The notes under the pieces were generated by a model that saw only the letters and a program-made list of their open reading frames with translations, was not told the DNA's origin and ran no database searches. A DNA stretch of 64,000 bases from Meghimatium bilineatum (lineage: Eukaryota > Mollusca > Gastropoda > Stylommatophora > Philomycidae): contig CM067298.1 of NCBI GenBank assembly GCA_034231615.1, positions 55,828,883-55,892,882 of the forward strand. Reading direction: 5' to 3'. Numbering within the stretch: position 1 is the stretch's first letter; every line of letters starts with the position of its first letter. Of the stretch, positions 55,326 to 64,000 are shown in pieces. The translations under genes and the position numbers were made by a program.

Positions 55326-58247
55326 TATTTTATTGCATAAAATGTTTCTCATTTTTTTAAATGTTTATATTTGGCAAACCAAAACAGGAATGCGAGACGG
55401 ACTGACAAGGTAACTCCTCTGTGCAAATAAGTGCACAATGTATGTTGATTGTGCAGACTATATGCACAACACTCTGAACCAATTTGCATAAGCCTACGAC
55501 AACTGTAGCTTAGCCAGCAGTAAATGAAAACAAAAATCATGTATCAATCAGCACCTTGTTGTGCTTTACACAAATCCGATTGGTGTTTCGTAATCAATAG
55601 GGGTGCAGCAGTTACAGAGCACTGTGATGCTGGGTACCAGAAACGTCCCAGAAGAAATGCAAGAGAATTGGTTCAATGCTGTACAGACTTCCCACACACG
55701 TATAGAGTGCGGTTGAATTTCCAGGCACTCGTAGGGTAACCTTGTTAGGTTTTCTTACTTCTTTTCTTCCTATATTTTAACCGTAAAGGTTGCTTCTCCT
55801 TCTCTGTTATGTTCTAAATTGTATAACTAAACTATGTACATGGCATGGGTTATCTACTTTATATAAAATATTCTCATATAACACACATTGTCCCTTTCCT
55901 CTCGTAAATAATCGATACTTCAAGAACAGTCAAACATTTCAGGAGTCAATGTTATTAATAATTCAACATAGATTAATCAATATATGTTGGTATTATCTAA
56001 TTCAACAGATATAACAATTCTTGAACATAATGACTATATATTTTCCGTTAATGTATAAGTATATATATGTATAACTGTTTTAAAACATCACTACAGCATA
56101 TCTCTAATCTGGATAAAATAACATAACTTAACAGCATCGTTTAACGTTCCATCTTTTGCTTAAATATATAGTTAACATAAACCTTGTGTCCTTGTCTTAG
56201 ACTCGTGCCAGAATAAGATTCAGAAGTCTTCCCAAATGGGAGTAAAAATCGTATTAAAGGACAGCGTTCTTTCGAAGAGTCGAAATTTCTCTCACCGAAA
56301 CATCCTAACGATACTAGCTGATTTTGCTTAGGAGGTGGACAAAATTCTAAGATCCAAATTCGCTATTCAGATTTACTTAAAGTTTGCCTATAATTTCATG
56401 TGTCCTTGTGTTATAGTTTAAACTAAACTGGTGTTTTTGTATTATTCTGAAATCTTTTTTAAAATTTAATATCTAAATAACTTTACTATTTTGTCCATTC
56501 GTCGCAGAAGTTGTTCGGTAGACTCTTGTCTTAACTTACTTCGCTGTTTCTAATATATTTAATTACACATCCGTCCATATTAGATATTTACGATAAACCA
56601 ATATTTTCAGTTAATATACCCATCCTCTCACATCAGTATAATTGAAGATAATATTGGTATTCGTTACAACAGTGAGTGTAATGTTGTTGTCTTCAAATGT
56701 TAAATGTGACAATATACAAATATACGTTTCATTGAAATAGTAAGCGAAGCGAAAAGTATGTAGTCATTCTCTTGCGCAACTCTGTTAGGAATTATCACTT
56801 TTCTTTCCTAATCTTATTTATTTCTCTCTCATCTTTCTTGTTAGGTAATTTTCACTTATATTCGGCGCCCGTTTAGGTGTCATGGAATTATGAATCTTCC
56901 TTTCAACGTTTCTCCTCACCGACCAACTATCTTCAGTTTTATCACCACACAAGTTCTTGATTTTTCTTTATCTGCGAAATGTTTGACTGTTTCTCTTCTG
57001 GTAAGTTCAGGTCATTTGTATAGTTTCTAGAAACTTTCATAAGTATTCACCTACGTATATTCAGTAGTTAAGTTGATTTTTGCTTCAATTATTACCACCA
57101 TCTGGGCGAGGAGTGAAGGTCTTCATCATCCTTGAAGGTCTTCCGATTAAGTATTATCTCCTACCTTATTTTATAAAATTTCTTGATAAAACATGTTAAA
57201 TATTAGGTACCATTGTTTAGTTCTGTGTTTCGTTCCCGTCGACTTGAATTTCGTTTTCTCATACTCGTAATTGTTATCATCTATGCATAACAAGCTCAGT
57301 TATAAAATCAATTACTATTCTATAGTTATAATAACAAACTGTTCTTTTGTTAATGTCCGGGTGTATAATGCTGTTGTTAAGATATTCTCTACGTTTTTCT
57401 TGTCCGTCATTTATCCTAGGTTTTTTTCATGTCATGCATTGGTTCGTTTATGTGCATATTTTCTGAGACACGCAATACTCTCGAATCGAGCATTCGCGTT
57501 TACAATTAATTCCCTTACTTCAATATTCATTTTGGGATTGTAATATACTTTAATCCCAATTTAATCTATACAAATTCAATCATATGGTATATGTCTCTTT
57601 TTGATTTAATCTTAAGTCAGCTTCAACATGATAATTTTTTTCTTACCTCCGATACTTAATTTATATTTCTCTCCTAATTTCATTGCTTCTATTGGAATGA
57701 CCACCAATAAAATATCTCCTCCCCATGTTCGATAATTGAAATACTAGCTTATTAAAACTCAAATTAGTGTTTGTTTGATTTACATCAAGATCCCCATAAC
57801 CAGGAAAGCGTCCTAGTTTGTTTATATAGGACTTGATTAGAAACTCAGAGCCAAATTCAACAAATAATTCATTGACTATCATTTTCATCAAATCTTCTAC
57901 ACTAGCAATACGTCATTATCCAAGTCTAGAACATTCGCTAATTTTATTTTATACCTTGTTATCACTCTTTTACAATTTACATTTCACTGCATTTATCAAT
58001 ATATATGTATGCTCCTACTCTCTGACCATACATTCAATGACCTGACCTACAACCGCATATTAATTTTGTAGATATGGCTTACCATTAAAACATCACATTA
58101 TCAATTTTACACAACAAAATTATTTACAATTTCGTATGAATATATGTATGTAACTTAATTAATCACAATTTATTATGTGACGAATCTTGTGCCAGGTTGT
58201 TTTCTTTCACATGGACTGTTATTTAACATTTTCAGATCAATGAGGTT
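55326..58247. other. unassigned AT-rich DNA
   Basis: About 2.9 kb in which I recognise nothing with certainty. The minus strand of 56850-57900 has several medium frames (for example 57661-57891, with SNMGRRYFIGGHSNRSNE) that look less random than their surroundings and could be remains of a retroelement or gene, but no known domain is visible. Confidence 0.4.
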
Positions 58248-58530
58248 CGCCCTTGTGTTGTCGGGGCCTGAAAGGGGAGCAAAGAATAGCAACATTGTTT
58301 ACCTTCCACGCATGTCATAAAAGGCGACTAAGGAGGTTATGGGATATAGTTGTCTGTCCCATCCCATATAAGGTCAGTGACCCACAACACAAGTCGGATG
58401 TGTCAGGCCGAAAGGCGCAGATATCGCAGCAATGCTGTAAACCATGACACAACGCATTTCGTTCTCCGGACTACATCCTGCTAATCTGCAGGAGTTTGAG
58501 AACGAACGCAAAAGAAGAACAAGAAGATCA
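58248..58530 (+). mobile_element. Rep-3, longest copy
   Basis: Blocks in order: GGGGCCTGAAAGGGGAGCAA, AGGCGACTAAGGAGGTTATG, GTCTGTCCCATCCCATATAA, GACCCACAACACAAGTCGGA, GACACAACGCATTTCGTTCT, CCGGACTACATCCTGCTAAT, and an AAG-rich end (AAAGAAGAACAAGAAG). At about 280 bp it gives the fullest view of the family. No pol III boxes are evident, and there is no coding capacity. Confidence 0.82.
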
Positions 58531-58929
58531 ATGAGATCAGGCCACGGCGTAGTATCGTTTATCTAGTACTATCTCCTCATTATTATGCAAATCATAACAT
58601 CGTACATTCTGAAATCAGATATCAAAAAAATATTGCTGAACGTTACTGAAAACATTTCAAATAAGACTTTTTAAGTGCGATTTGTTGCTTCTTTCTGTCA
58701 GTATATCCTACATGCCATTGTGTCGTATGTTTTTGTTTCAGTTATGTGCTTCTTTGTTTGGTCATCTGCTCCAATTTTCATATCGTGTCTCCAAATGTTT
58801 TAAATATTCCATTGGTTTTATTTTTTTTATCTGTTCGTAGCTAATTTCCAATGTCTAGTTCTCGGATGTCAGAATAATCTTATATTTGCCATTTGTTTAT
58901 CAGTGACCGAATTATCTAACTTCCTTTTT
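58531..58929. other. unassigned DNA
   Basis: No gene or repeat recognised. Confidence 0.4.
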
Positions 58930-59195
58930 GGTCACTCTATGTCAAGTCTGCTAATTATCGTATGGTTATTATCTGTCACATTTACCTAATTTCCATGTGA
59001 GTATTGACTGTCAAATTTTCTAACTATTATTTGACTATTGGCAGTTGAATCAAGAAAATATTTATTTGACTATTATCTGACAAATTTTCCAATTTCTATT
59101 TGATTATTTTAGTCAAATCTACCACACTTCTATTTGACTATGTCTAATCTTCCCAATTACCATTTGACTATTGTCAGCCAAATTTCCCTATGACT
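58930..59195. repeat. degenerate tandem repeat of about 34 bp
   Basis: Recurring TATTTGACTATT, (C/G)TCAAAT or GACAAATTTTCCAATTT segments at roughly 34-36 bp intervals, with many substitutions and indels. Confidence 0.75.
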
Positions 59196-59428
59196 ACGAT
59201 CCAACGCTCTCCAAGTGGCTGTTAAAATAAAATGTGTTTCTCCAAGTTGTTCTTTTATATTTCTCTCTACTGTCTTAATAGATAAATCTCTACACTTGGA
59301 TCAAGGCGCCTTTCGGAAACGTCTTGAAACTTCACCACCTTTGTCGCACTTTGTCTTTATGTTTATATTTTCGCAACCAATCAACCCTATGTTCATCTCG
59401 AACTGAATGTACCTGCAATACAACGTAT

Positions 59429-59429
<1 letters not shown>

Positions 59430-59484
<55 letters not shown>
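59430..59484. repeat. (TA)n microsatellite
   Basis: About 27 perfect TA repeats. Confidence 0.97.
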
Positions 59485-59488
<4 letters not shown>

Positions 59489-59591
59489 CACTTTCTACAA
59501 GAACATAACGAATGTTTCTAGTATTACTAATGACACTAATTCACTATGCACATTTATCTATAACTTTCTTCCACTAACAGTATTTTGTGTT

Positions 59592-59828
59592 TTATTCACT
59601 GATATACAAATTCCACGTATTTTTTAAAAATCTATGTCTTGCTTTTATATTACCCCCAATCTTCTGTATGCACATCATATAACATGAGACTTCGGATTCG
59701 TAGCAGCCGATCCTGCATCTTCTCCCTTCTTCATCCCATACAAAATGTATTGGTTTGGAGGCAATTTTCCTTAGTCTGATTCGCCGCCCGTTACATTGTG
59801 CTTGTCCATTAACAATCCATCTTTTCAA
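59592..59828 (-). CDS. unrecognised Cys-rich short frame
   Basis: 78 codons on the minus strand, with a region PIHFVWDEEGRRCRIGCYES and further Cys residues. It lacks hydrophobic segments and differs in composition from random AT-rich frames. It lies downstream of the Gypsy remnant on the same strand. I do not recognise it; it could be transposon-derived or chance. Confidence 0.2.
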   Translation of the reverse strand: MKRWIVNGQAQCNGRRIRLRKIASKPIHFVWDEEGRRCRIGCYESEVSCYMMCIQKIGGNIKARHRFLKNTWNLYISE

Positions 59829-59904
59829 CCCATTAACAATTTTAGTACTCCTACATAATTTTTATCGTTTAGTAATTTCATGTGAAAAAGATAATCAAAA
59901 GTCG

Positions 59905-60085
59905 TAGAGAACTGACTTCACAGTACTCGGTTTCCCATATATACTTCGTCACTCTCAACGAATTAGCAAGCAGCCTGCCGAGAGTACCACTCATAGTATG
60001 TAACTCCATAATTTCAAGTGGTAATCCACAGAGATCTCCACACACAAAAATCTTAGCCACTACCCTAGGGAATCCTCAAATTGTA
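59905..60085 (-). mobile_element. SINE-2 copy with internal deletion
   Basis: Plus-strand ACAGTACTCGGTTTCCCATA, CGTCACTCTCAACGAATTAG, CTGCCGAGAGTACCACTC, the core (GGTAATCCACAGAGATCTCC) and a shortened head ending TTAGCCACTACCCTAGGGA. The B-box part of the head is deleted. Confidence 0.8.
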
Positions 60086-60119
60086 TTGTAAAAATTCTTA
60101 TTGTAAATTTATATCATTT

Positions 60120-60358
60120 ACTTGAACTCTTGTCTTTTTGTATTGTTTTTTTTTTCTTACTCTTTTTCCAAACCACTAATTTCTGAATCTCGTGTTTCCC
60201 TTATGTTGTATTTTCCACTCCATATGCCTTTATGTTCGTTTGCGTGTGTGACTCCTGTCATGTTGGTACTTCCTTATTTTATTTCTCTCGTGTCTTATGT
60301 AATGTCTCTTTTTCTTTTTTGTTTTGTATCTCTTCTCTATTTGTACACCTTATTTGAG
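60120..60358. other. pyrimidine-rich DNA
   Basis: Strong T/C bias on the plus strand. The 91-codon frame 60122-60397 is an artefact of this bias. Read on the minus strand it may belong to the decayed end of the Gypsy element. Confidence 0.3.
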
Positions 60359-60720
60359 TTATCTCAAGGTTGTGTATTTTTCCCCTTGAGTATCTAAGGT
60401 TTCTGAACAACTTGGTTGTATTGGATTTATTTCTTCTTTCACTTCTATTTGTATTGTTTTGTACCCTTCCGTGTATTCTCTCTCGGTGTTCCCTTTAGTT
60501 GATGAAATTGTACCTGGTTGAGCTACGTATCGTGTTTTCTTTGTCGGTCTCTTTGTACTAGGTTTTATGATTGTCGGGGAATCATCGTCCAATCTTAAAT
60601 ATCTTACACATGTCCTTATAACTCTAGTTTCTAGGTGATTTTTATATGGCATTACTTTACTTGTTTTTTTTTTTTCAAGATTATATATCCCGATTTCCAT
60701 TTTTAAGCTAGTTTTTAATT
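60359..60720 (-). CDS. basic, Thr/Lys-rich frame, possible Gypsy pol C-terminal tail
   Basis: 113-codon minus-strand frame starting IYNLEKKKTSKVMPYKNHLE, with RYLRLDDDSP and then a Lys/Thr-rich segment IIKPSTKRPTKKTRY. Gypsy polyproteins often end, after integrase, with a L-x-N-P-x-x-K-K-G-x-S-P-K-like stretch and a basic tail, and the location downstream of the integrase remnant on the same strand fits. The match is weak. A LINE-B fragment (60815) and a SINE-4 (61370) lie between it and the integrase. Confidence 0.35.
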
Positions 60721-60814
60721 TCTATTCTGCTTATTTTAAAACACTATCTCCAGCTTTAAATTATTGTATTTAGTTTTCAATCATTGTTTTGTTGTTAATT
60801 TTTTATTTTTTAAG

Positions 60815-61252
60815 AATTACAAAATGCTACATCTATTCTATATTAATTTATGGATCAGAAACATGGACACTAAATAAACAATTATAAGACATAATTGATG
60901 CTTTTGAGATGTGGGTATATAGAAGATTAGGGAGAACATCATGGAAAGAGGAAACAAATAAAGAGGTACTAAAAACACTTAATATGAAGAACGAACTACT
61001 AAGAGAAATAAAGATCAGGCAAATAAAATATTTTGGACACATTACAAAACATGACATCTTATTGCAGACCTTGCTTGAGGGTAAAGTTAAAGGGAAGGGA
61101 GCAATAGGTAGGCAGAAATAAACGTAGGAGAGTAACATCACACGATGGACAGGTTACAGTCTAGCAGAGTGCACCACCAAGACAAGAGACAGGGAATGTT
61201 GGAGATACGTTGCAGCCAACCTTCGTTGCGGAGAAGGCACTTGATGATGATG
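60815..61252 (+). mobile_element. LINE-B C-terminus and 3' tail, best copy
   Basis: The plus strand reads ILCYIYSILIYGSETWTLNK-type wording near 60830-60880, then MWVYRRLGRTSWKEETNKEV (60909 on), LKTLNMKNELLREIKIRQIK, YFGHITKHDILL and KGAIGRQK. The 3' tail follows: CACACGATGGACAGGTTACA, GTCTAGCAGAGTGCACCACC, then GATGATGATGATG at the end (61242-61252). It defines the LINE-B tail found at 17220 and 21862. It is 5'-truncated and inserted, with opposite orientation, in the Gypsy area. Confidence 0.88.
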
Positions 61253-61369
61253 ATGTCTTTTTTATGTCTTCCTACACTCTTTCAGTACCTCTATATGTTC
61301 TTTGTGTATGGTTTCAGTTATTTCTAGCGAGAATCCTTCTAAGTATTTTGGTCTTGCTTTTACGAAGTG

Positions 61370-61570
61370 GTACAGGGCGCGTCTGTGACGGCCAAGGTAC
61401 CACGTTCGAGCGCAGACACATGCAATTGTGCATCCGAACCGTTCAGAAAGTAATGGCAAACTACTGAACGTATTTATATTGCCTAGAAAGTCACCACAGC
61501 CAACAAATGTTGTGTTGATAGATAAGTCATGTAAAGGATATGCTACCAATTGTTATCTAATGATAGTAGG
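61370..61570 (+). mobile_element. SINE-4 copy
   Basis: Plus strand: CGCGTCTGTGACGGCCAAGG (head), a B-box-like ACGTTCGAGCGC, the core CCGTTCAGAAAGTAATGGCA, AACTACTGAACGTATTTATA, TTGCCTAGAAAGTCACCACA, and a tail with GGATATGCTACCAATTGTTA. The end matches 11940-11990 (GATACGCTACCAATTCAATG on the minus strand). Confidence 0.82.
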
Positions 61571-61719
61571 GGTTCTTCAACATACATTATGTAAAAAAGA
61601 TGCATGCAGTTCTATCATTTATGTTCATTCTGATGGCTGATTATGCCTGGTTCAAGCGGCTTTCCTAATCTTCAATTTTATTTGTTATTAATTCTGATAT
61701 TATATCACTTAGAAATGTA

Positions 61720-62040
61720 TGCTGCCTCTCGTTTCGAATATTTCCCTGAGGTGATTATATCGATGTAGCAAATTGTTTAATGTTCATTTCTCTAACGTAT
61801 TATAGAATACTTTTCTTGTGAATCCGCCCCGTTATCAGTGAGGAAAATTTGCGGACAGCTAAACTGGGGTATAATTGCAGTGAGTAATAATTGTTTAATC
61901 ACTTCACTGGTCTTTTATTTTGCGGGAAAGCTCTCCGGGCACCGACCTGTATGAGTCTGTGAAGTTTATAATATATTTATTTTCGTTCTCTAAGTGTGGA
62001 TATAGTCCAGCTTCGTCTATACTTAATTTCTGCATACAGA
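61720..62040 (-). mobile_element. Ty3/Gypsy integrase core fragment
   Basis: The minus strand reads EAGLYPHLENENKYIINFTD, with the first catalytic Asp, near 62035-61975, then in another frame KTSEVIKQLLLTAIIPQFSC, then IFLTDNGAD with the second catalytic Asp near 61830. This is the D,D part of a retroviral-type integrase core, which inserts the element cDNA into the genome. The usual E-F after DNG-A is replaced by D-S. Several frameshifts. Confidence 0.82.
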
Positions 62041-62448
62041 AGTGTTCACTGTCCATTTCTTGTTTAGGGCATTATATTTCTTTATTTTTTTTAAATCTTT
62101 TCTCACTTTACACTTCTAGACATATGTACTCACCTTGAATGAGCCATAGTCCAGAGAATAGTCCCTCCCAATAGTATTTCTTGTTTTATATTATCCACAA
62201 CGTTATCTTGTCCTACGTATCTATTTTTATCATGATATTGTTGTAATGCATATAGTTTTAACAATTTCGGAATGCATATTTATGTATTCCAATCCGTATC
62301 TTCGCTGTATTCTCTCGCCAGTTTTCCATCTTTCTAGGTGTAAACTTTTAACTTGTTTGTCTTTTTGTGATTGTTTAAATTGGAAATTATATCGTTCCAT
62401 TTTTTAAATCTATTCTTTGTTCTTCTCCAACGTCTATATAAAGTTCTT
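62041..62448. other. decayed spacer within the Gypsy remnant
   Basis: Between the RNase H and integrase parts of the same minus-strand element. The zinc-binding H-H-C-C region expected here is not readable. Confidence 0.4.
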
Positions 62449-62571
62449 GTTCAGACTCTGTGGTATAACATACTTGATATTTTATATCTGTTCAGACTCT
62501 GTGGTATAATATACTTGATATTTTATATCTGTTCAGACGCTGTGGTATTGTAAACTTGATATTTTATATCT
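62449..62571. repeat. 41-bp tandem repeat, three units, inside the Gypsy remnant
   Basis: Units beginning GTTCAGACTCTGTGGTATAA start at 62449, 62490 and 62531, exactly 41 bp apart, ending ACTTGATATTTTATATCT. The first two differ by one base, the third by several. Confidence 0.95.
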
Positions 62572-62639
62572 GGTCTATTTTTGCATTAACATTTTTTTAC
62601 GTTAATAGTAATTACGTTTAAATATCTCACATTAATATC

Positions 62640-63305
62640 TGGTCGTCCTTCATCTTCTGTGTCCTCTATATGTTTGATTCTGGACAATAGTTCAGCGTAG
62701 GAATTTGTTTCTCCTTTAAGGTATTCATTTTCAATTTTGGCATTGTACTCTTGTAAATTTAAAGCCCATGTGTGTACCTTTCGGTTCTCTATTGGACTTT
62801 AAGCATTTTTTAAAGGTTGATGATCTGTCCGTATGATAACTTTAGTGTCATGTAAATACAAATCAAAATTTTTGTAACGCATATTGAATAGCGAAAGCTT
62901 CTTTTTCAATCGTAGATCAATGTTTCTGACTACTGCCTAGTTTGTATGACAAGAAAAAGATAGGCCGTTCATTTTTTATTCCTTAATGCATTTTTTCCCT
63001 CGTATTCTTGTGCCAAACAAGCTCCAGCGATTGTATCTGACGCACCTGTGCATAATATCATAATTTTGTGGAGATCGGGGTAATCTAATGATGTAACATC
63101 TGATAAATTTTCTTTCAAATAATAGAAAGCTTCTTGGCAATTTTTTCCCCAACTACATCTAGTATATTTTTGTGTAAGTTCTGTTAATGGACCAGCTATT
63201 TGTGAAAAATGGGGTATACGTCGTCTATAATGCCCCACCAATCCTAAGTATCCCCAGACCTCTTTAAGTTGTCACAGCCAGATAATCCTAAAAAATATCA
63301 AACTT
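62640..63305 (-). mobile_element. Ty3/Gypsy pol: end of RT and RNase H
   Basis: The minus strand reads LSGCDNLKEVWGYLGLVGHY, RRRIPHFSQIAGPLTELTQK and WGKNCQEAFYYLKENL (63241-62969), the connection after a Gypsy RT. Then come the RNase H start ILCTGASDTIAGACLAQEYE, STIEKEAFAIQYALQKF (near 62900), YLHDTKVIIRTDHQPLKN (near 62830), and ENRKVHTWALNLQEYNAKIE to near 62640. The first RNase H catalytic residue is changed (TGASD where TDASD is usual). One frameshift near 62875 and stops follow. RT catalytic motifs upstream are missing, as AT-rich repetitive DNA replaces them beyond 63305. Confidence 0.9.
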
Positions 63306-63660
63306 CATCATTGTCCCATTTGAAGTGTATGGTCGTAGTTGACTGCGATGGACGAACAGCAAATTTAAATATTAGAGAAAAAGATTAGAAAATGTGCATT
63401 ATCAATAATATAAGAAATGTATTACTACTATTAAAAAATGTATAGCAACTATTAAAAAAATAAAGTTAACAAAATATTAAAAACATATTATTACCGATAT
63501 TATGCAAATATTAATACCGTTATTTCAAGAATATAAGATTACACATATAAGAAAAGAATATCATTAAAATATTACCAAAAAAATTAATTGCCAGTATTAC
63601 TAAAATACATTGCAAGTGTTAAATAAATTTAGTTTTTCCCCAACATTATGCAGGTCAATA
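63306..63660. repeat. A/T-rich decayed repetitive stretch
   Basis: Recurrent ATTAAAAA, ATATTA and ATTACC motifs at irregular spacing, resembling a much-diverged short-unit array that truncates the Gypsy fragment. Confidence 0.5.
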
Positions 63661-64000
63661 AATACGACACATAGAATTAAAAATAAGTTGTAAACACTGA
63701 GAAAAGACAAACACTCATATCATCGATCGGAAGAACAGTATCCGTTTAAAACAATAAAACATTTAAGAATAGCACACAAATTAAGATCAGCAGGATCACG
63801 TTATAGAAAATCGCAACAAACAAATTCTTTAAAGGCGGATAACATTGCTAAACAATTTCTAGGCGAAATGGATGGAGGAGTTGACGAGTGACAAGAAATA
63901 GTTTGCATCCTTCTCTACATTCAGACACAAATAGACATGAAGTGTTAATGGGAAAACTCCAGTGTTTTCATGTACTGCCAATAATACTCTTCAACATAGG
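63661..64000. other. unassigned DNA
   Basis: No gene recognised. A CAGCAGGATCACG stretch near 63790 faintly recalls Rep-3 but is too short to call. Confidence 0.35.

Noticed and set aside
60122..60397. 91-codon hydrophobic plus-strand frame resembling a membrane protein
   Set aside because: Arises from strongly pyrimidine-rich sequence; no start context, domain or neighbouring gene supports it.

Overview
This is AT-rich metazoan DNA made almost entirely of decayed transposable elements and tandem repeats. No rRNA, tRNA or intact host gene can be recognised. The abundance of non-LTR retrotransposons, tRNA-derived SINEs, a Tc1-type transposon fossil and a Ty3/Gypsy fossil in long gene-poor DNA points to an invertebrate animal; a lophotrochozoan such as a mollusc is my guess, not something the sequence proves. 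A run of exactly 100 N (17599-17698) is an assembly gap.

Working labels used below. LINE-A: endonuclease-type LINE whose 3' end carries GAT repeats (6.3-7.6, 26.3-27.2, 31.9-32.1, 36.9-37.3 and 54.9-55.3 kb; probably 22.9-23.8 kb). LINE-B: shares a distinct 3' tail (17.2, 21.9 and 60.8 kb; probably 43.7-45.0 kb). LINE-C: 17.8-18.7, 32.2-32.4 and 41.4-42.1 kb. LINE-D: 19.1-20.1, 27.9-28.2 and 49.5-51.2 kb. LINE-Z: RT ending in a C2H2 zinc finger (20.2-21.3 kb). LINE-R: elements with an RNase H domain (9.6-10.3, 14.5, 33.1-33.9, 38.3, 38.7-41.1 and 46.6-47.1 kb). Other LINE C-termini lie at 10.7, 16.1, 28.3 and 51.7 kb. The best preserved element is the LINE-R copy at 38.7-41.1 kb, broken only by one stop codon and one frameshift.

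Short dispersed repeats: SINE-1 (27.2, 42.8, 53.9 kb and a tail at 33.9 kb; two copies with clear target-site duplications), SINE-2 (5.4, 14.9, 24.4, 59.9 kb), Rep-3 (9.1, 15.9, 16.5, 24.8, 28.7, 58.2 kb), SINE-4 (11.9, 54.4, 61.4 kb) and Rep-5 (5.9-6.3 and 32.5 kb). The right end (61.7-63.3 kb) is a minus-strand Gypsy pol remnant (RT end, RNase H, integrase).

Tandem arrays are frequent. The largest is a 2-kb array of about 59 copies of a 34-bp unit (1745-3748) with visible higher-order structure; others have units of 26, 28, 29, 13, 30, 45 and 41 bp. No previously undescribed functional system is evident. The most interesting leads are the 34-bp array, the conserved SINE cores, the SINE inserted into a LINE tail, the near-intact LINE-R, and a minus-strand fragment (22545-22830) of a conserved invertebrate protein family I cannot name.
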